A DNA stretch of 64,000 nt from Thamnidium elegans (taxonomy: Eukaryota; Mucoromycota; Mucoromycetes; Mucorales; Mucoraceae), in NCBI GenBank assembly GCA_025201345.1, contig JAIXMG010000031.1:372001-436000 (forward strand), given 5' to 3'. This document shows, piece after piece, positions 53,460 through 64,000 of this stretch (within the stretch, counting starts at the first letter, position 1; every line of letters starts with the position of its first letter). The notes beneath the pieces are model-generated. The model saw nothing but the letters and a program-made list of their open reading frames with translations, searched no databases and was not told the origin of the DNA. The position numbers and the translations under genes are program-made.

Positions 53460-55062
53460 CTATTGTAAGTTACGGTTATTTGGTCTACGACGATGAGGTA
53501 TTTCAACATAAGTAACATCATTAGTTTCGTCGTCTTCATCTTCTTCATTAATATCAAAGTTACGACGACGATCATTCCACACTTGAAAACTTCTCAATTC
53601 TCTTTGCTCACGTAATAGTTGTTCATCTGGTGTTTCACCTGTTTCTGCTTCTGTAAACATATACGGATCCAATTGGTCACTATTATTATCTGATGAGAAT
53701 GATACCTCCTTCATCATACGAAACATTCCTCCTATCAAATCATTTCTGTTTTCTACTGTCCATAAATGCTCCAATAATTTTCCAGGGGCATCTTTTTTAT
53801 TACGATGACGAGGTGCAATGTTCGATTTCAAGTCTCTCCAAATACTTTCAATAACATTCGTATGTAGTCTTCCTGATGCTGGAACTTGGGTAATTCTACT
53901 ACTAGTTGTATTTTGATCCAAAGTAGCAAATCCTTCCGAATGATTAACAACTTGATGACCACGAAAAAATAACTCATTACTGTCAATGCTTTCTTGTTCG
54001 AAATTAAATCCATTTAAAGACATTCTAGAAACAACCCTGTTTTGAATATCAAGACTATGAAGACCATTGTAAGCTCTCCATCCATCTGATCTAATAATTG
54101 ATCCAGGTTTACAATACTTATAAATAAGTGGCAAAAGGGTAACAGCAGTACGGTCGGGAACAGTAATAAATATTCTTCTACCAGCCTTGTAACGGTACCT
54201 TTGTTCATTAATACCAAGAGTGTTGTCAACATAGGTATATGTTTGAGGTTGACCTACGGGGTAGTTCAAACACTCTACCATACCAAAAATCCAGACACCT
54301 ACGAATTAAAACACATGTTAATTTATTTTTATTTTTATTTTACATGTTAAAATGTTACCTTCTACGCGACTTCCAGTTTCATTTTTTCTTTTACCAAGTT
54401 TAGATTCATCTATCTGAATATGATGACAGTCAGGGGTACTACCAAGAAGATTATCACTGGTTAAAACATATTTGTTATAGTCTGAAAGCATGAGAACTTG
54501 AATATCCTTAAATATTTGACCTAGTGTAGTTGCAGCTAATGTTCTAGTATTGAATATTTTTTGCATATTTTCACCACGAATATAATCCATTGCTGCACCA
54601 AGAATTTTATGCGAGTCTGCCTTTCTTCTATACCAGAATGAATTTTTTGTAATAGTTGTTCTAATAGCATTAATGTGACCTCTACATTCATAGTAATACT
54701 GATTACGAGTTACGCGATAATATCTCTGCAATTGCAATACACAACCACCACTTCCACATGTCATATCTTCTCTATCAAATACACCCTTAGTCTCGATAAG
54801 ATATCTATGCGGTTGTAATATAAAAAAAATTCAGTATAATATTAAGCTATATTTTAAATAATACTAACTCCCAGGTGCTCTCTTCCGAAGATAAAAAATT
54901 GGCTTCAATATTTTTGTCACCAGAAATAGGTACACGTGATCCCCATTGACGTCTAGTTAAGGTTGTTGGTGCTTGAGGTATAGGTAAAATACCAGCAATG
55001 CTTGCTGCGCGATTACGATTATTGCGAGTGCTACGACGAATGTTCGAATTAGAAGTTGACAT
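53460..55062 (-). CDS. Merlin A1 (ISXO2/IS1595-like) transposase, 492 residues
   Basis: Exons: 54869-55062, 54359-54804 and 53460-54298, joined by GT..AG introns of 64 and 60 bp. The lengths give exactly 492 codons plus stop with matching phases. The N-terminus is basic (RRSTRNNRNR). A zinc ribbon follows (CGSGGC..YYYECRG). The DDE-type core has HIQIDESKLGKRK, IIRSDGWRAY, HQVVNHSEGF and TNVIESIWRDLK; the last position of the triad is taken as the Glu in NVIES. The C-terminus is acidic and then basic. IS1595 and Merlin enzymes cut and paste elements with 8-9 bp duplications. The first intron lies at the same point in Merlin C and B. No lesions were seen. Start: first ATG of the long frame, same position as in the relatives. 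Confidence 0.92.
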
Positions 55063-56765
55063 TACTGAATTAACAAGTTAAATGTCGGTCAAGATTAATT
55101 AAAGATGTGTAATTGTAAATGGAATGTCGAAATGAATTGTCGAGTAGATTTAAAAAAATAAAAATAACAGAGTTTTAGTTCAAAGTATAAATGAATGTGA
55201 AAAAGTATGAATAAAAGTTAGACTTACCAGAAAGAAAACAATTTATTTATAATTAAGATTGAAGAAAAACTTTTCTTCTTTATTTTATTAAAGTAAAACG
55301 AGTCACATCGAAGTTTAAGCCAGGTAACTATTAATTGCAGTCAGTTTTGTCACTATTCTAGTCAAAAATTCCAGTTTTACAGGGTTTTTTTTTCGCTTAA
55401 AGTACTACAAAAGATATATTTACTGCTTTTATAGGACTTTAGCTAAAGCAGCTGTATAAAATAACCATATTTGAGCCAATAGGAGTCAAAATTCATGCAA
55501 AAAGCAAGAGTTTACATCAAAAAAGCTTTTTTTTTATTTTGCGATATAGACGATAAGAAGCATTTCTGTAATATTTTCTAAATTGATATGCTTCTTATGT
55601 ACGTTTTGATTATACTTTTACTAAATTTGCGTAAATATTGATTGATTTATTAGCTGTTCCATTTTCGCAAAATCTCACCCCTTTTTTTAAAAATATCAAT
55701 TTCTTCGTCAATATTTCAGTTAGGATTAAACTTTAAGTATCTTTATGCTTCTTTTCTATAGTTCTTTTGGAAAAATTTTAATAGAACTTCAAAGACAGAA
55801 AACTGAGTAAGTTAACTAACCCAAAAAAACGGCCAAAATCACGTGATTTTGTTATTACTCGCCAATAATGCCGCTAATCAGACCCTAAGTAAGATTATTC
55901 AAAAGATATTAGATTCGAACATCCTGTTAGCTATTTTTATAATGCGTATATACATTTTTTAAAAAACATTAATTATTTTGACATAGTTTTGTATAATATT
56001 TACAATATTGATAAAATACGATTTACTATTTTAGTATATTAAGTACTTTTTTTTGTACTAAGTAAGTTTTCTTAAGAGTACTATATAATATAGTAGAGAT
56101 AATATTAAACGTTTCCATCAAAAAATAAAGAGGATAGATTAATTATTACAGGAGTAATTAAAGTTTTAGTTCAGAAAAAAAATTGAATTTAGAGAAAAAA
56201 AACGCAAATAAAAATATTTAGCAAAATGCTTTTACGCGGATTCGAACGAGCAATATCGGGTTGATGAATCCAACGAATATACCACTGAACTATATGAGAG
56301 TTGTTAGAATTTAGCACTTTATGTATTTAATGGCACATTTATGTTTTCAGTTTTTGAACAATATATGTACGGGGCGTAGCTAAGCTGGGATACGTCAAAT
56401 TGAAAAGCAGAATAAAGCTTATTCTTTAGGGTATCATATAATTTATTCTTATAGTTTTCACTTAAAAGTCGGAGATACAGTAATTTTTATTTTAGTCGTT
56501 AATTAAAGCTCCGAGACAAACAAAAATTTGTTTACAAATTTATAAATTTAGCGTTCACTCGGTTGCAAAATTTAGAGTTCTTAGATGCATTTTTCACGGA
56601 GTTATGAGGATTATAGCTTATTTTTAACCTATTCCACTTAATAAAAATCTCTGGGAATGAATTTTAAAAAATTTTAAATAATACCACCAAGTTCGTAATT
56701 TTTTTCTGCACATTTTCAGTATTTTAATTTATCTCTAACTTCTCCTGGTCGCCCACAATCCTTAC
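55063..56765. other. Merlin A1 non-coding 5' half
   Basis: There are about 1.7 kb without a gene, AT-rich, including the presumed transposase promoter near 55063-55200 and a tRNA-like relic at 56229-56297. The length is unusual for a Merlin element, which usually has little besides the transposase. Confidence 0.5.
56229..56297 (-). pseudogene. tRNA-like relic inside Merlin A1
   Basis: The minus strand has a D-arm-like TAGTTCAGTGGTATA (A box), a B box-like GTTCGAATCC, and a loop TTCATCA that would read CAT (Met-like). Stem pairing is poor. It may be a captured tRNA or a tRNA-derived repeat. Confidence 0.35.
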
Positions 56766-56796
56766 GGGACCTATCTCATACAAGACCCATTTTTAA

Positions 56797-57492
56797 AAGT
56801 CCACGTCACGATTTGATGAGAGAATAAATTTCTACGTCACGAATTTCATGTCGTTGTTTCAATGTCGTGCGCCAAGTTTCCCTCATTATTTTATCCTAAA
56901 GAGATAAAATCCTGAAGTGAAATGCGGTTCAAACTCCGAAAATATTTGGCAGGGCTTCCAGTGTATTTTCGCTAATAAGCGTATTTCACTACGTATTAAA
57001 GCCGTTGTTTTATATATTTTAGAGCTTATAGTAATACGTAATTTTATTAAAATTGCTAAATATAAAATAAAAATTGTTTTAATATTAATTTTTGTAAATA
57101 ATCGAATGTTTCATATTAAAATATTTAATAATTTAAAAAACTACGTTTATAATTTACATTTGTAAAAAGTTTTTTTACTTAGCAAATACTAAAGCCGCAA
57201 AATCATTCCCTACATGTCATTGCTTGGCTAATATTTAAGATAGTTTCCCAAAATCCACGGCCGAACTTGAGGTCGTACGAATCTGAAATTTTGTTAATAG
57301 CATTTAAAAAATTCTATCTAATCAGGAGTTAAATTTCGAAAGTTTTTATGTATTGTCCACTTTAGTAGTTCGGTCCAGACAAAAAGAATATTTTTCCGGT
57401 AACCAAATTTCAGCCGGTCATTAATAAATTGGAAAAGCTACCATTTGTACTTCGAAAAAATAAAAGTTAGAAAAAAACAGAACTAATAATTA
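56797..57492. other. Non-coding DNA with one Merlin-type end word
   Basis: No gene. GGCTAATATTTAAGATAG starts at 57226, the same word as at 63982 and close to the Merlin ends at 52922, 57493 and 61172. Confidence 0.5.
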
Positions 57493-58426
57493 GGCTAATA
57501 ATAAAGATAGGGATTAATTGTAGCCGTTTGGGATATAAAAATAGTAGGGATTTGAAATTTGGAGAGATGATACATTGTAATTTTCCGCATCTTTTAAAGT
57601 AACTTTCGTGACTGTCAAATTATTATTGCGTGCGCTACAGGCCAAAATGTGTCAATTAAATAGGTTTAAATTCAGTGGTGGTTCCAATTTAACTCCGATC
57701 AATACGAAATTTTAATGAACGTTAGTTTAGTATTTTTAAAAACTAATCTCCAAATTTGAGCAATTTTCATAAGCTAGTTTCTGTGTAATCGTTCGTCAAA
57801 ATGTCGAAATACCCCTATTTTGAGGTATAATATGACTGTGTATAATATGGCCCCTGACAAAAATTTTGGGTTCCGCAAAAATATCCTTTTATCTAAAAGT
57901 AGATGCTTTGAAACTAAAAATAACGTAAGAACGGCCTTTTTATGTTAATTATTGGTGGAGATATGGGCCGTTAAAAACAGCACATAACTTAAAAACGGCC
58001 AAAAAACACGTGATATAGAAGTTTGACGGTGTAAAAAATTCTAATATCAGAATATAAATTAATTTTTTGAAAAGCTACACATCTTTAGATTATTTTAGAG
58101 CAATTTAAAATTAGTTTAGCTTAAAAACTCGTTAGTTAAATGGTAGATAAATCACCGTACCTAATATGTTAAACTAGCGTACATACAGTAAACCCCAATA
58201 TGTCCTCAGCTTGGCCTGCTATATTGACCCTTTTTAGGTTGTACTATAGGTAGTATACGTAGCAGTACAGGCCCTAATACAGCTAGCATTATAACTGAAA
58301 AATAGGTTGCGGTATTGATCGCCGTATAAAGTTACTCGACTAACATGTAAAAATATATAAAGTTTTATTGATCCAAAAATAATATAATGTTGTTTTAGCA
58401 TTGTTTTATTAGAAAAAAAAAGTAGA
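57493..58426. repeat. Merlin B end region, direct repeat copy 1
   Basis: It starts GGCTAATAATAAAGATAGGG and runs to the transposase stop at 58427. It is homologous, diverged but alignable, to 61172-62038 in the same orientation. Shared words include ATTGTAATTTTCCGCA and TAAATAGGTTTAAATTCAGT. It is read as the 3' terminal region of Merlin B. Confidence 0.7.
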
Positions 58427-60148
58427 TTAAGAACGAGTATTACGGGAAGCACTGCCTCTAGGACGGCCCCTATCTCGGGAGCCTCTGGAAGGTCTTCCAC
58501 GACTAGCTACACTGGCAGGATTAGCTGCTTGACGAGCTGGTCTTCCTACTCGACCACGACCGCGACCAGCAACAGGAACACGGCTTGAACGACGAACATT
58601 TTGGTCTTCTACCTGCTGGTTTGCATCTCCAGTGGGCTCCTCCAAATTGGTAGGTCTTGGCACCCTTCCTCTTGCTGGGATATAATCCTCATCTGCGCGA
58701 GGGTCATCATTATCACCATCAGATTCTGATAGAACTGCTTCGTCTTCATCACGTTCTCTTCTTCTAGAAACCCACTGATCGAACATACGTTCCTCTCGTC
58801 TTAACCTTCTCTCTTGAGCCTCAAGGTCTTCGCCATCTTGACCTGCTGTAAAAGGTACCGAGCCTTCGCCACCAACAGTACCGTCATGTACTACCTGCAC
58901 CTCACGAATACACCTCTTCATGCCATTGATGAAGCTACCCCTATTGGCATAGCGCCACAGATACTCTACAATCTTACCAGGACAATCCTTAGAGTTACGG
59001 TATCTTGGCCCAATAAAGACCTTCAAGTCTCTCCAAAGACACTCAATTATGTTTGTGTGTAAATGACCTGAAACAGGAGTTAAGGATACGTCCGGATTGG
59101 TAGTTACTTGATCAACTGTAGTAAATCCCTGACTGTGATTAACGACTTGATGAGCTCTAAAAAAAAGCTGGTTGTTCTCGCCATTAAAGTCCAATTGACC
59201 ATTGTCTACATGAGAAGGACGATGAAGATTACGATAAGCGCGCCAACCATCGGAACGGATAACAGTTCCGGACTTACAGAATTTGTAAATAATTGGCAAG
59301 AGGGTGGCAGCAGTACGGTTAGGTACAGTTAAAAAGATGCGGTTGCCAGCTTCAAAATGGTAGCGAGTCTCAGTAGCACCAGTGCGAAAATCCGTATACT
59401 CATACGTACGTCCGTTGAGGTCCTCCGGAATAAGAGCTTCGACCATTCCAAACACCCAGATACCTTCGACGGGACGACCACGACCATGTTTACGCTTACC
59501 AAGTTTTGACTCGTCGATCTGGATATGATGACACCTGGGGTTGTTTCCGAGAAGATGATTCTCACCAAGATTATGGCTCTCATAATCAGATAACATCAAA
59601 AGCTGGCAATCAAGCAATAGCTGAGACAACGTGTTAGGAGAGATACTATGGCCTCTAAGAACATCAGTGATACGGCCCACCTTGGAAGAATTGGCACATA
59701 GCAGATATCATGTACTGCAAGATCATTTTCTTACGATAAAACATTGAACCGTTCGTAATAGTACGGCGTAAAGGTCCGTTATGACCAACGGTTGAACCAT
59801 CATCGCCGATAGAGTAACCTCCGCCACAATACAAGTACCATTGCTCTCTTTCCTCTCGCCACCATAAGGTAGGGTAGTGAATACAGCCTTGAATACCACA
59901 GCGAGCGTCAGGTTGTCTATCGAATGCCCTAAAATGGTCCTTAAGAACACTAAACACGGAAAATTTTAATGTTAGTTGTTAAAGTAGGTATAATAGTAGC
60001 TTAAAATAACTTACGTCCAGATGTCACCTCTTTCGAGAGTAATCATTCTTGCTAATTCCAAGACATCACCATCTAAAACGCGACTACGATAAGTGGAAAC
60101 TACTTGACCAGTAACACGACCACGAGAGCGAGGAATAATTGAAGACAT
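58427..60148 (-). pseudogene. Merlin B transposase, one frameshift
   Basis: Exon 1 (60015-60148) starts at the ATG at 60146-60148 and ends DIWT-like, with an intron GTAAGTT..GTTTAG. Exon 2 runs from 59949 to 58427. It has a zinc ribbon (CGIQGC..YCGGG), HIQIDESKLGKRK, VIRSDGWRAY, HQVVNHSQGF, TNIIECLWRDLK, then an acidic region and a long RG-rich basic tail (GRGRGRVGRP, RGRPRGSASR). The N-terminal frame ends at QGGPYH near 59664, while the core continues from about 59690 in another frame. A single base change in length would join them. A small intron there is less likely, since relatives have none. The tail is longer than in Merlin A. End repeats are only partly identified. Confidence 0.83.
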
Positions 60149-61171
60149 TTAAAATAAGATGCTTAAGATTAACGACAAAAAACTAATGTATAGTAAATGT
60201 ATAAACAAAACATAAAATTAACAATGGGTTAATGGCATTATGTTTTTTTTTTTTTTGGCACTTACATGATTGATAAAAAGTTAAAGAAAGAAGAAGAAAA
60301 TATCTAGGCTCCCCCTACCCTAAATAAATAAATTTAAAGTAGTCACTCTTTAATTTAAACTGCGTGGATTTGATTATGCTTGTCGCTAGCCGAAAAATCA
60401 ATATTTTGAGGAGCTATAAAAAATAAAGCTCTTAAATATAGTGTTTTTAAACTTATATATAGCACTCTGTAAGCAAAAAATAAGTTTATAGACCAAAAAA
60501 AGGGGTTATTATGTGATTTTTACTGCGAAAGGAACGAAATTAAGAAATTGGGTGAACTATTTTTTGCTTTTTACAGTGAATTATATAAATAAAATAAAGA
60601 ATGTATTAGTGATAAGTATATATGAAAATTAGCTTAGTTTTTAAAACTATTTTTAAAATTCGCCTATCGTTATTGTATCATAAGTTCGGACCATATTTTA
60701 TCCGTCATTTTTAATTTTTGGTAATATCAGCACCAATTTCCTTTTTCAATCGTAGTAAAACCTATATACGTAATAGAACCGTTAATTACGCATGTTTTAA
60801 AACTAAAATTGTGTAGTTCTGACTGTTTGTTCAGAATTCATAGCAGAAACAAAAATAAAAAATGCTTATTTTTTATAGCATTTAAATACCTTAATTCGCA
60901 ACTGTCTCAGCTATAAATATAACATTGTCTTAATCAGTTTGTTTTCTTTTATTTGAGCATTTAAAAAAGACTTTAGCTTAAAAATTGATTGAGTAATTTG
61001 CATTTAAAAAAATGAAGATAATGATTAAAACCTTAATATCTCCACCAAAAATTATGATACTAACTTGAAATAAATAGAAATCGCGTTAAAATTATTAATA
61101 GCTTTATCAAAATTATTTACAGCTATCCTTAAAAAGTTTTTAAAATTTATTCCACATTTTAAAGCAAATAC
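60149..61171. other. Non-coding 5' flank of Merlin B
   Basis: No gene or paired repeat recognised. The opposite end of Merlin B should lie here but I could not fix it. Confidence 0.4.
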
Positions 61172-62046
61172 GGCTAATAATTAAGATAGGGACTCTTGTT
61201 GATTGGTGGTGACTGGATAATAGTAGAGGTTTGAAATTTGGTGAAATGATAGATTGTAATTTTCCGCAACTTTTGGTATACTTTTTGTAACTGTCGAGCA
61301 ATTATTGCGTGAGATACGGGGTTATAAGTATCAATTAAATAGGTTTAAATTCAGTCACGGGCGCAATTTTAATAGATAGTAGCCCAAATTTATAGAGTTG
61401 TTAGAGATAATATTTAAAAATGTTATCTTAAAATTTCAAACGTTTTCATAAGCTATATTTTGCGTAACATAGCTTCAAACTTTCAAAATACGCCTATTTT
61501 AGGGTATTAAATGATATTGTATATTATGACCATTGTCAAAATTTTTGAATTCCGCAGTAATATTTCTTCATATAAGAGTACATACTTTAGAAGTAAAAAT
61601 GACGTAAAAATGATCTTTCTACGTGAGTTATTGATGGAGCTATAGACAGTGAAAGATAAACTTTACCATGTAAATAGCCGAAAACACCAAATATAGAAAT
61701 ATGACTGTGAAAAATGTTATAGTATCTAAACTTGAGTAATATAGTTAAAAAGAGATACGTCTTTAGACTACTTTTGTATATTTGAAAGTTAATTTTGCTT
61801 AAAAACTCATTAATTAAATGACAAATAATCCCTGTTACCTAGTATGGTACAGCGTTAGCGTGCAGACCGTAAATCACAGCATATATTGAGCACGCGGTAC
61901 TGTAAAGACCGCTGTAATAAGGTACTCTACTAGCTGGTAAACTTAGTAGAAGTATAACTAGTTGTAAGTTCAATAGATCACAAAAATGATATAGTATTTT
62001 ATATTGTTTTATTTAAAAAAAAAAGGTAAAGAGAAAGTAAATCAAG
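61172..62046. repeat. Merlin B-like end region, direct repeat copy 2, cut by Merlin A2
   Basis: It starts GGCTAATAATTAAGATAGGG and follows copy 1 (57493) to an A-run just before where the transposase stop should be. There Merlin A2 (62047) begins. It is the remains of a second Merlin B-like element whose gene lies beyond or is lost. Confidence 0.7.
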
Positions 62047-63980
62047 GGCTAATGTATGAGATAGGTCCCAGGAGCCTAGAGGTCGTAATAATAAACCTAA
62101 CGGAGTATAAATAATAGATTTATAGGTCAAAAAGTTTATGCGGATGCAATGATAGTATTTATATCCTGCTATCGTTAAAACTCCGTCCGTGACGGCGGAA
62201 TTCTGTGTAGTTGGTATACATATAGCATCATAAACTCATCTATTATAATTTCAATTTGGATGGGACTAGCACCATTCGAAAGAAAAAATGTTTTTATATT
62301 TATAACTAATTTTAAAATTTTAAGCTTATTAAATCAATGTGTAGTAAAATAAATTTGAAAATTGTCACACTAGTAAAACCCAATGCGAAAGACGTATGCG
62401 AGGTTATAAGCTTTCGGTAACGAGTCATCAGCTGCAATTAATTTATTAGGTAAGAAGACTATAGCTAAATTGGTTTAAAGTGATTCTATTTAAAGTATAA
62501 AAGAAGTAGGAAAATTGGGAAATGATGTTTTTAGGTAGTTATTACAGTATATAAAAAAAAAAAAGTAATTACATAGTTGTTTTACTATTGTAAGTTACGG
62601 TTATTTGGTCTACGACGATGAGGTATTTCAACATAAGTAACATCATTAGTTTCGTCGTCTTCATCTTCTTCATTAATATCAAAGTTACGACGACGATCAT
62701 TCCACACTTGAAAACTTCTCATTCTCTTTGCTCACGTAATAGTTGTTCATCTGGTGTTTCACCTGTTTCTGCTTCTGTAAACATATACGGATCCAATTGG
62801 TCACTATTATTATCTGATGAGAATGATACCTCCTTCATCATACGAAACATTCCTCCTATCAAATCATTTCTGTTTTCTACTGTCCATAAATGCTCCAATA
62901 ATTTTCCAGGGGCATCTTTTTTATTACGATGACGAGGTGCAATGTTCGATTTCAAGTCTCTCCAAATACTTTCAATAACATTCGTATGTAGTCTTCCTGA
63001 TGCTGGAACTTGGGTAATTCTACTACTAGTTGTATTTTGATCCAAAGTAGCAAATCCTTCCGAATGATTAACAACTTGATGACCACGAAAAAATAACTCA
63101 TTACTGTCAATGCTTTCTTGTTCGAAATTAAATCCATTTAAAGACATTCTAGAAACAACCCTGTTTTGAATATCAAGACTATGAAGACCATTGTAAGCTC
63201 TCCATCCATCTGATCTAATAATTGATCCAGGTTTACAATACTTATAGATAAGTGGCAAAAGGGTAACAGCAGTACGGTCGGGAACAGCAATAAATATTCT
63301 TCTACCAGCCTTGTAACGGTACCTTTGTTCATTAATACCAAGAGTGTTGTCAACATAGGTATATGTTTGAGGTTGACCTACGGGGTAGTTCAAACACTCT
63401 ACCATACCAAAAATCCAGACACCTACGAATTAAAACACATGTTAATTTATTTTTATTTTTATTTTACATGTTAAAATGTTACCTTCTACGCGACTTCCAG
63501 TTTCATTTTTTCTTTTACCAAGTTTAGATTCATCTATCTGAATATGATGACAGTCAGGGGTACTACCAAGAAGATTATCACTGGTTAAAACATATTTGTT
63601 ATAGTCTGAAAGCATGAGAACTTGAATATCCTTAAATATTTGACCTAGTGTAGTTGCAGCTAATGTTCTAGTATTGAATATTTTTTGCATATTTTCACCA
63701 CGAATATAATCCATTGCTGCACCAAGAATTTTATGCGAGTCTGCCTTTCTTCTATACCAGAATGAATTTTTTGTAATAGTTGTTCTAATAGCATTAATGT
63801 GACCTCTACATTCATAGTAATACTGATTACGAGTTACGCGATAATATCTCTGCAATTGCAATACACAACCACCACTTCCACATGTCATATCTTCTCTATC
63901 AAATACACCCTTAGTCTCGATAAGATATCTATGCGGTTGTAATATAAAAAAAATTCAGTATAATATTAAGCTATATTTTA
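62047..63980 (-). mobile_element. Merlin A2, near-identical copy of A1, 5' part cut off
   Basis: It starts with the same end GGCTAATGTATGAGATAGGT and follows A1 (52922-54855) almost base for base, with a few substitutions and A-run differences. At 63980, inside intron 1 of the transposase gene, the match stops. The next bases are GGCTAATATTTAAGATAGG, another Merlin-type end, so A2 is itself interrupted at the window edge. Duplication cannot be tested because the right end is outside. Confidence 0.88.
62585..63928 (-). pseudogene. Merlin A2 transposase, exon 1 missing, one-base deletion
   Basis: Exons 2 and 3 of the A1 gene are present with the same intron and the motifs HIQIDESKLGKRK, IIRSDGWRAY and TNVIESIWRDLK. 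One A is missing near 62720 compared with A1 (CTTCTCATTC against CTTCTCAATTC), which shifts the frame and stops translation after REQRE. I noticed one amino acid difference in exon 3 (Ala for Thr in FITVPDR/FIAVPDR). Exon 1 is cut off by the sequence at 63982. Confidence 0.87.
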
Positions 63981-63981
63981 A

Positions 63982-64000
63982 GGCTAATATTTAAGATAGG
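63982..64000. repeat. Merlin-type terminal word at window edge
   Basis: GGCTAATATTTAAGATAGG is the same as the start of the word at 57226. It directly follows the break in Merlin A2, which suggests the left end of another inserted element continuing outside the window. Confidence 0.55.

Larger units (their letters stand above)
52922..56788 (-). mobile_element. Merlin A1 element, complete, 3867 bp
   Basis: The 23-bp terminal repeats at 52922-52944 and 56766-56788 (inverted) differ only in the outer few bases and share TGTATGAGATAGGTCCC. The 8-bp duplication ATTTTTAA is at 52914-52921 and 56789-56796, as Merlin insertions make (8-9 bp). It carries one transposase gene (53460-55062, minus) and about 1.7 kb of non-coding DNA on the 5' side of that gene, including a tRNA-like relic. 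The insertion is about 90 bp after the OTU stop codon. Confidence 0.95.

Overview
The window is AT-rich nuclear DNA of a fungus. It most likely comes from an early-diverging lineage (Mucoromycota-like). The signs are short GT..AG introns, a fungal-type Cdc7-like kinase relic, tRNA genes ending in T-runs, long A/T homopolymers, and a mix of Tc1/mariner, Ty3/gypsy, CACTA-like and Merlin (ISXO2-like) elements. The organism is an inference; no rRNA or other marker gene is present. The standard genetic code fits every intact gene. I recognise no intact host protein gene. The host-type content is a decayed Cdc7-like kinase (143-1418), two good tRNA genes (Leu-UAA, Pro-AGG) and possibly an OTU-protease gene that has lost its 5' end. 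Nearly everything else is transposable elements, many inserted into one another, often with exact target-site duplications (TSDs).

Layout. (1) 143-3646: kinase pseudogene, then the 3' end of a minus-strand Ty3 element (G) whose LTR edge took a solo LTR (F). (2) 3649-5293: Tc1-1 with ~224-bp terminal inverted repeats. (3) 7233-18488: a nest in which Ty3 element B was split by Tc1-2 and by a CACTA element; Tc1-2 was itself split by a complete chromodomain Ty3 element A (6.4 kb, 5-bp TSD) and by a solo LTR of A. (4) 18489-23817: one CACTA terminus, then a minus-strand Ty3 element C split by Tc1-3 and by the intact Tc1-4. The LTR of C begins directly after the T-run of tRNA-Leu. (5) 25482-36809: a broken Tc1-5, a second CACTA terminus, and a Merlin transposase gene (C) split by a 7274-bp CACCA-ended element. 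That element carries two divergent genes: a 945-residue, eight-exon Tnp2-type transposase and an accessory protein, itself split by a solo LTR. (6) 38400-48354: MITE, tRNA-Pro, then Ty3 element E starting about 27 bp after the tRNA; the LTR of E contains a complete Ty3 element D with matching 141-bp LTRs. (7) 48355-52830: solo LTR F, integrase remnants, an internally deleted CACCA-element copy, and an OTU-domain gene. (8) 52922-64000: a complete Merlin element (A1, 23-bp TIRs, 8-bp TSD, intact 492-residue transposase), a related frameshifted Merlin gene (B), repeated Merlin-type end sequences, and a near-identical, truncated Merlin copy (A2) at the window edge.

How the parts work together. 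Transposases and retroelement polyproteins here act on their own termini rather than on one another, so the region is best read as a time series of insertions. Elements that look capable of activity from sequence alone are Ty3 A, Tc1-4, Merlin A1 and the Tnp2 gene of the CACCA element; Ty3 D is close, with one early in-frame stop. All identifications come from reading motifs by eye; no database search was run.
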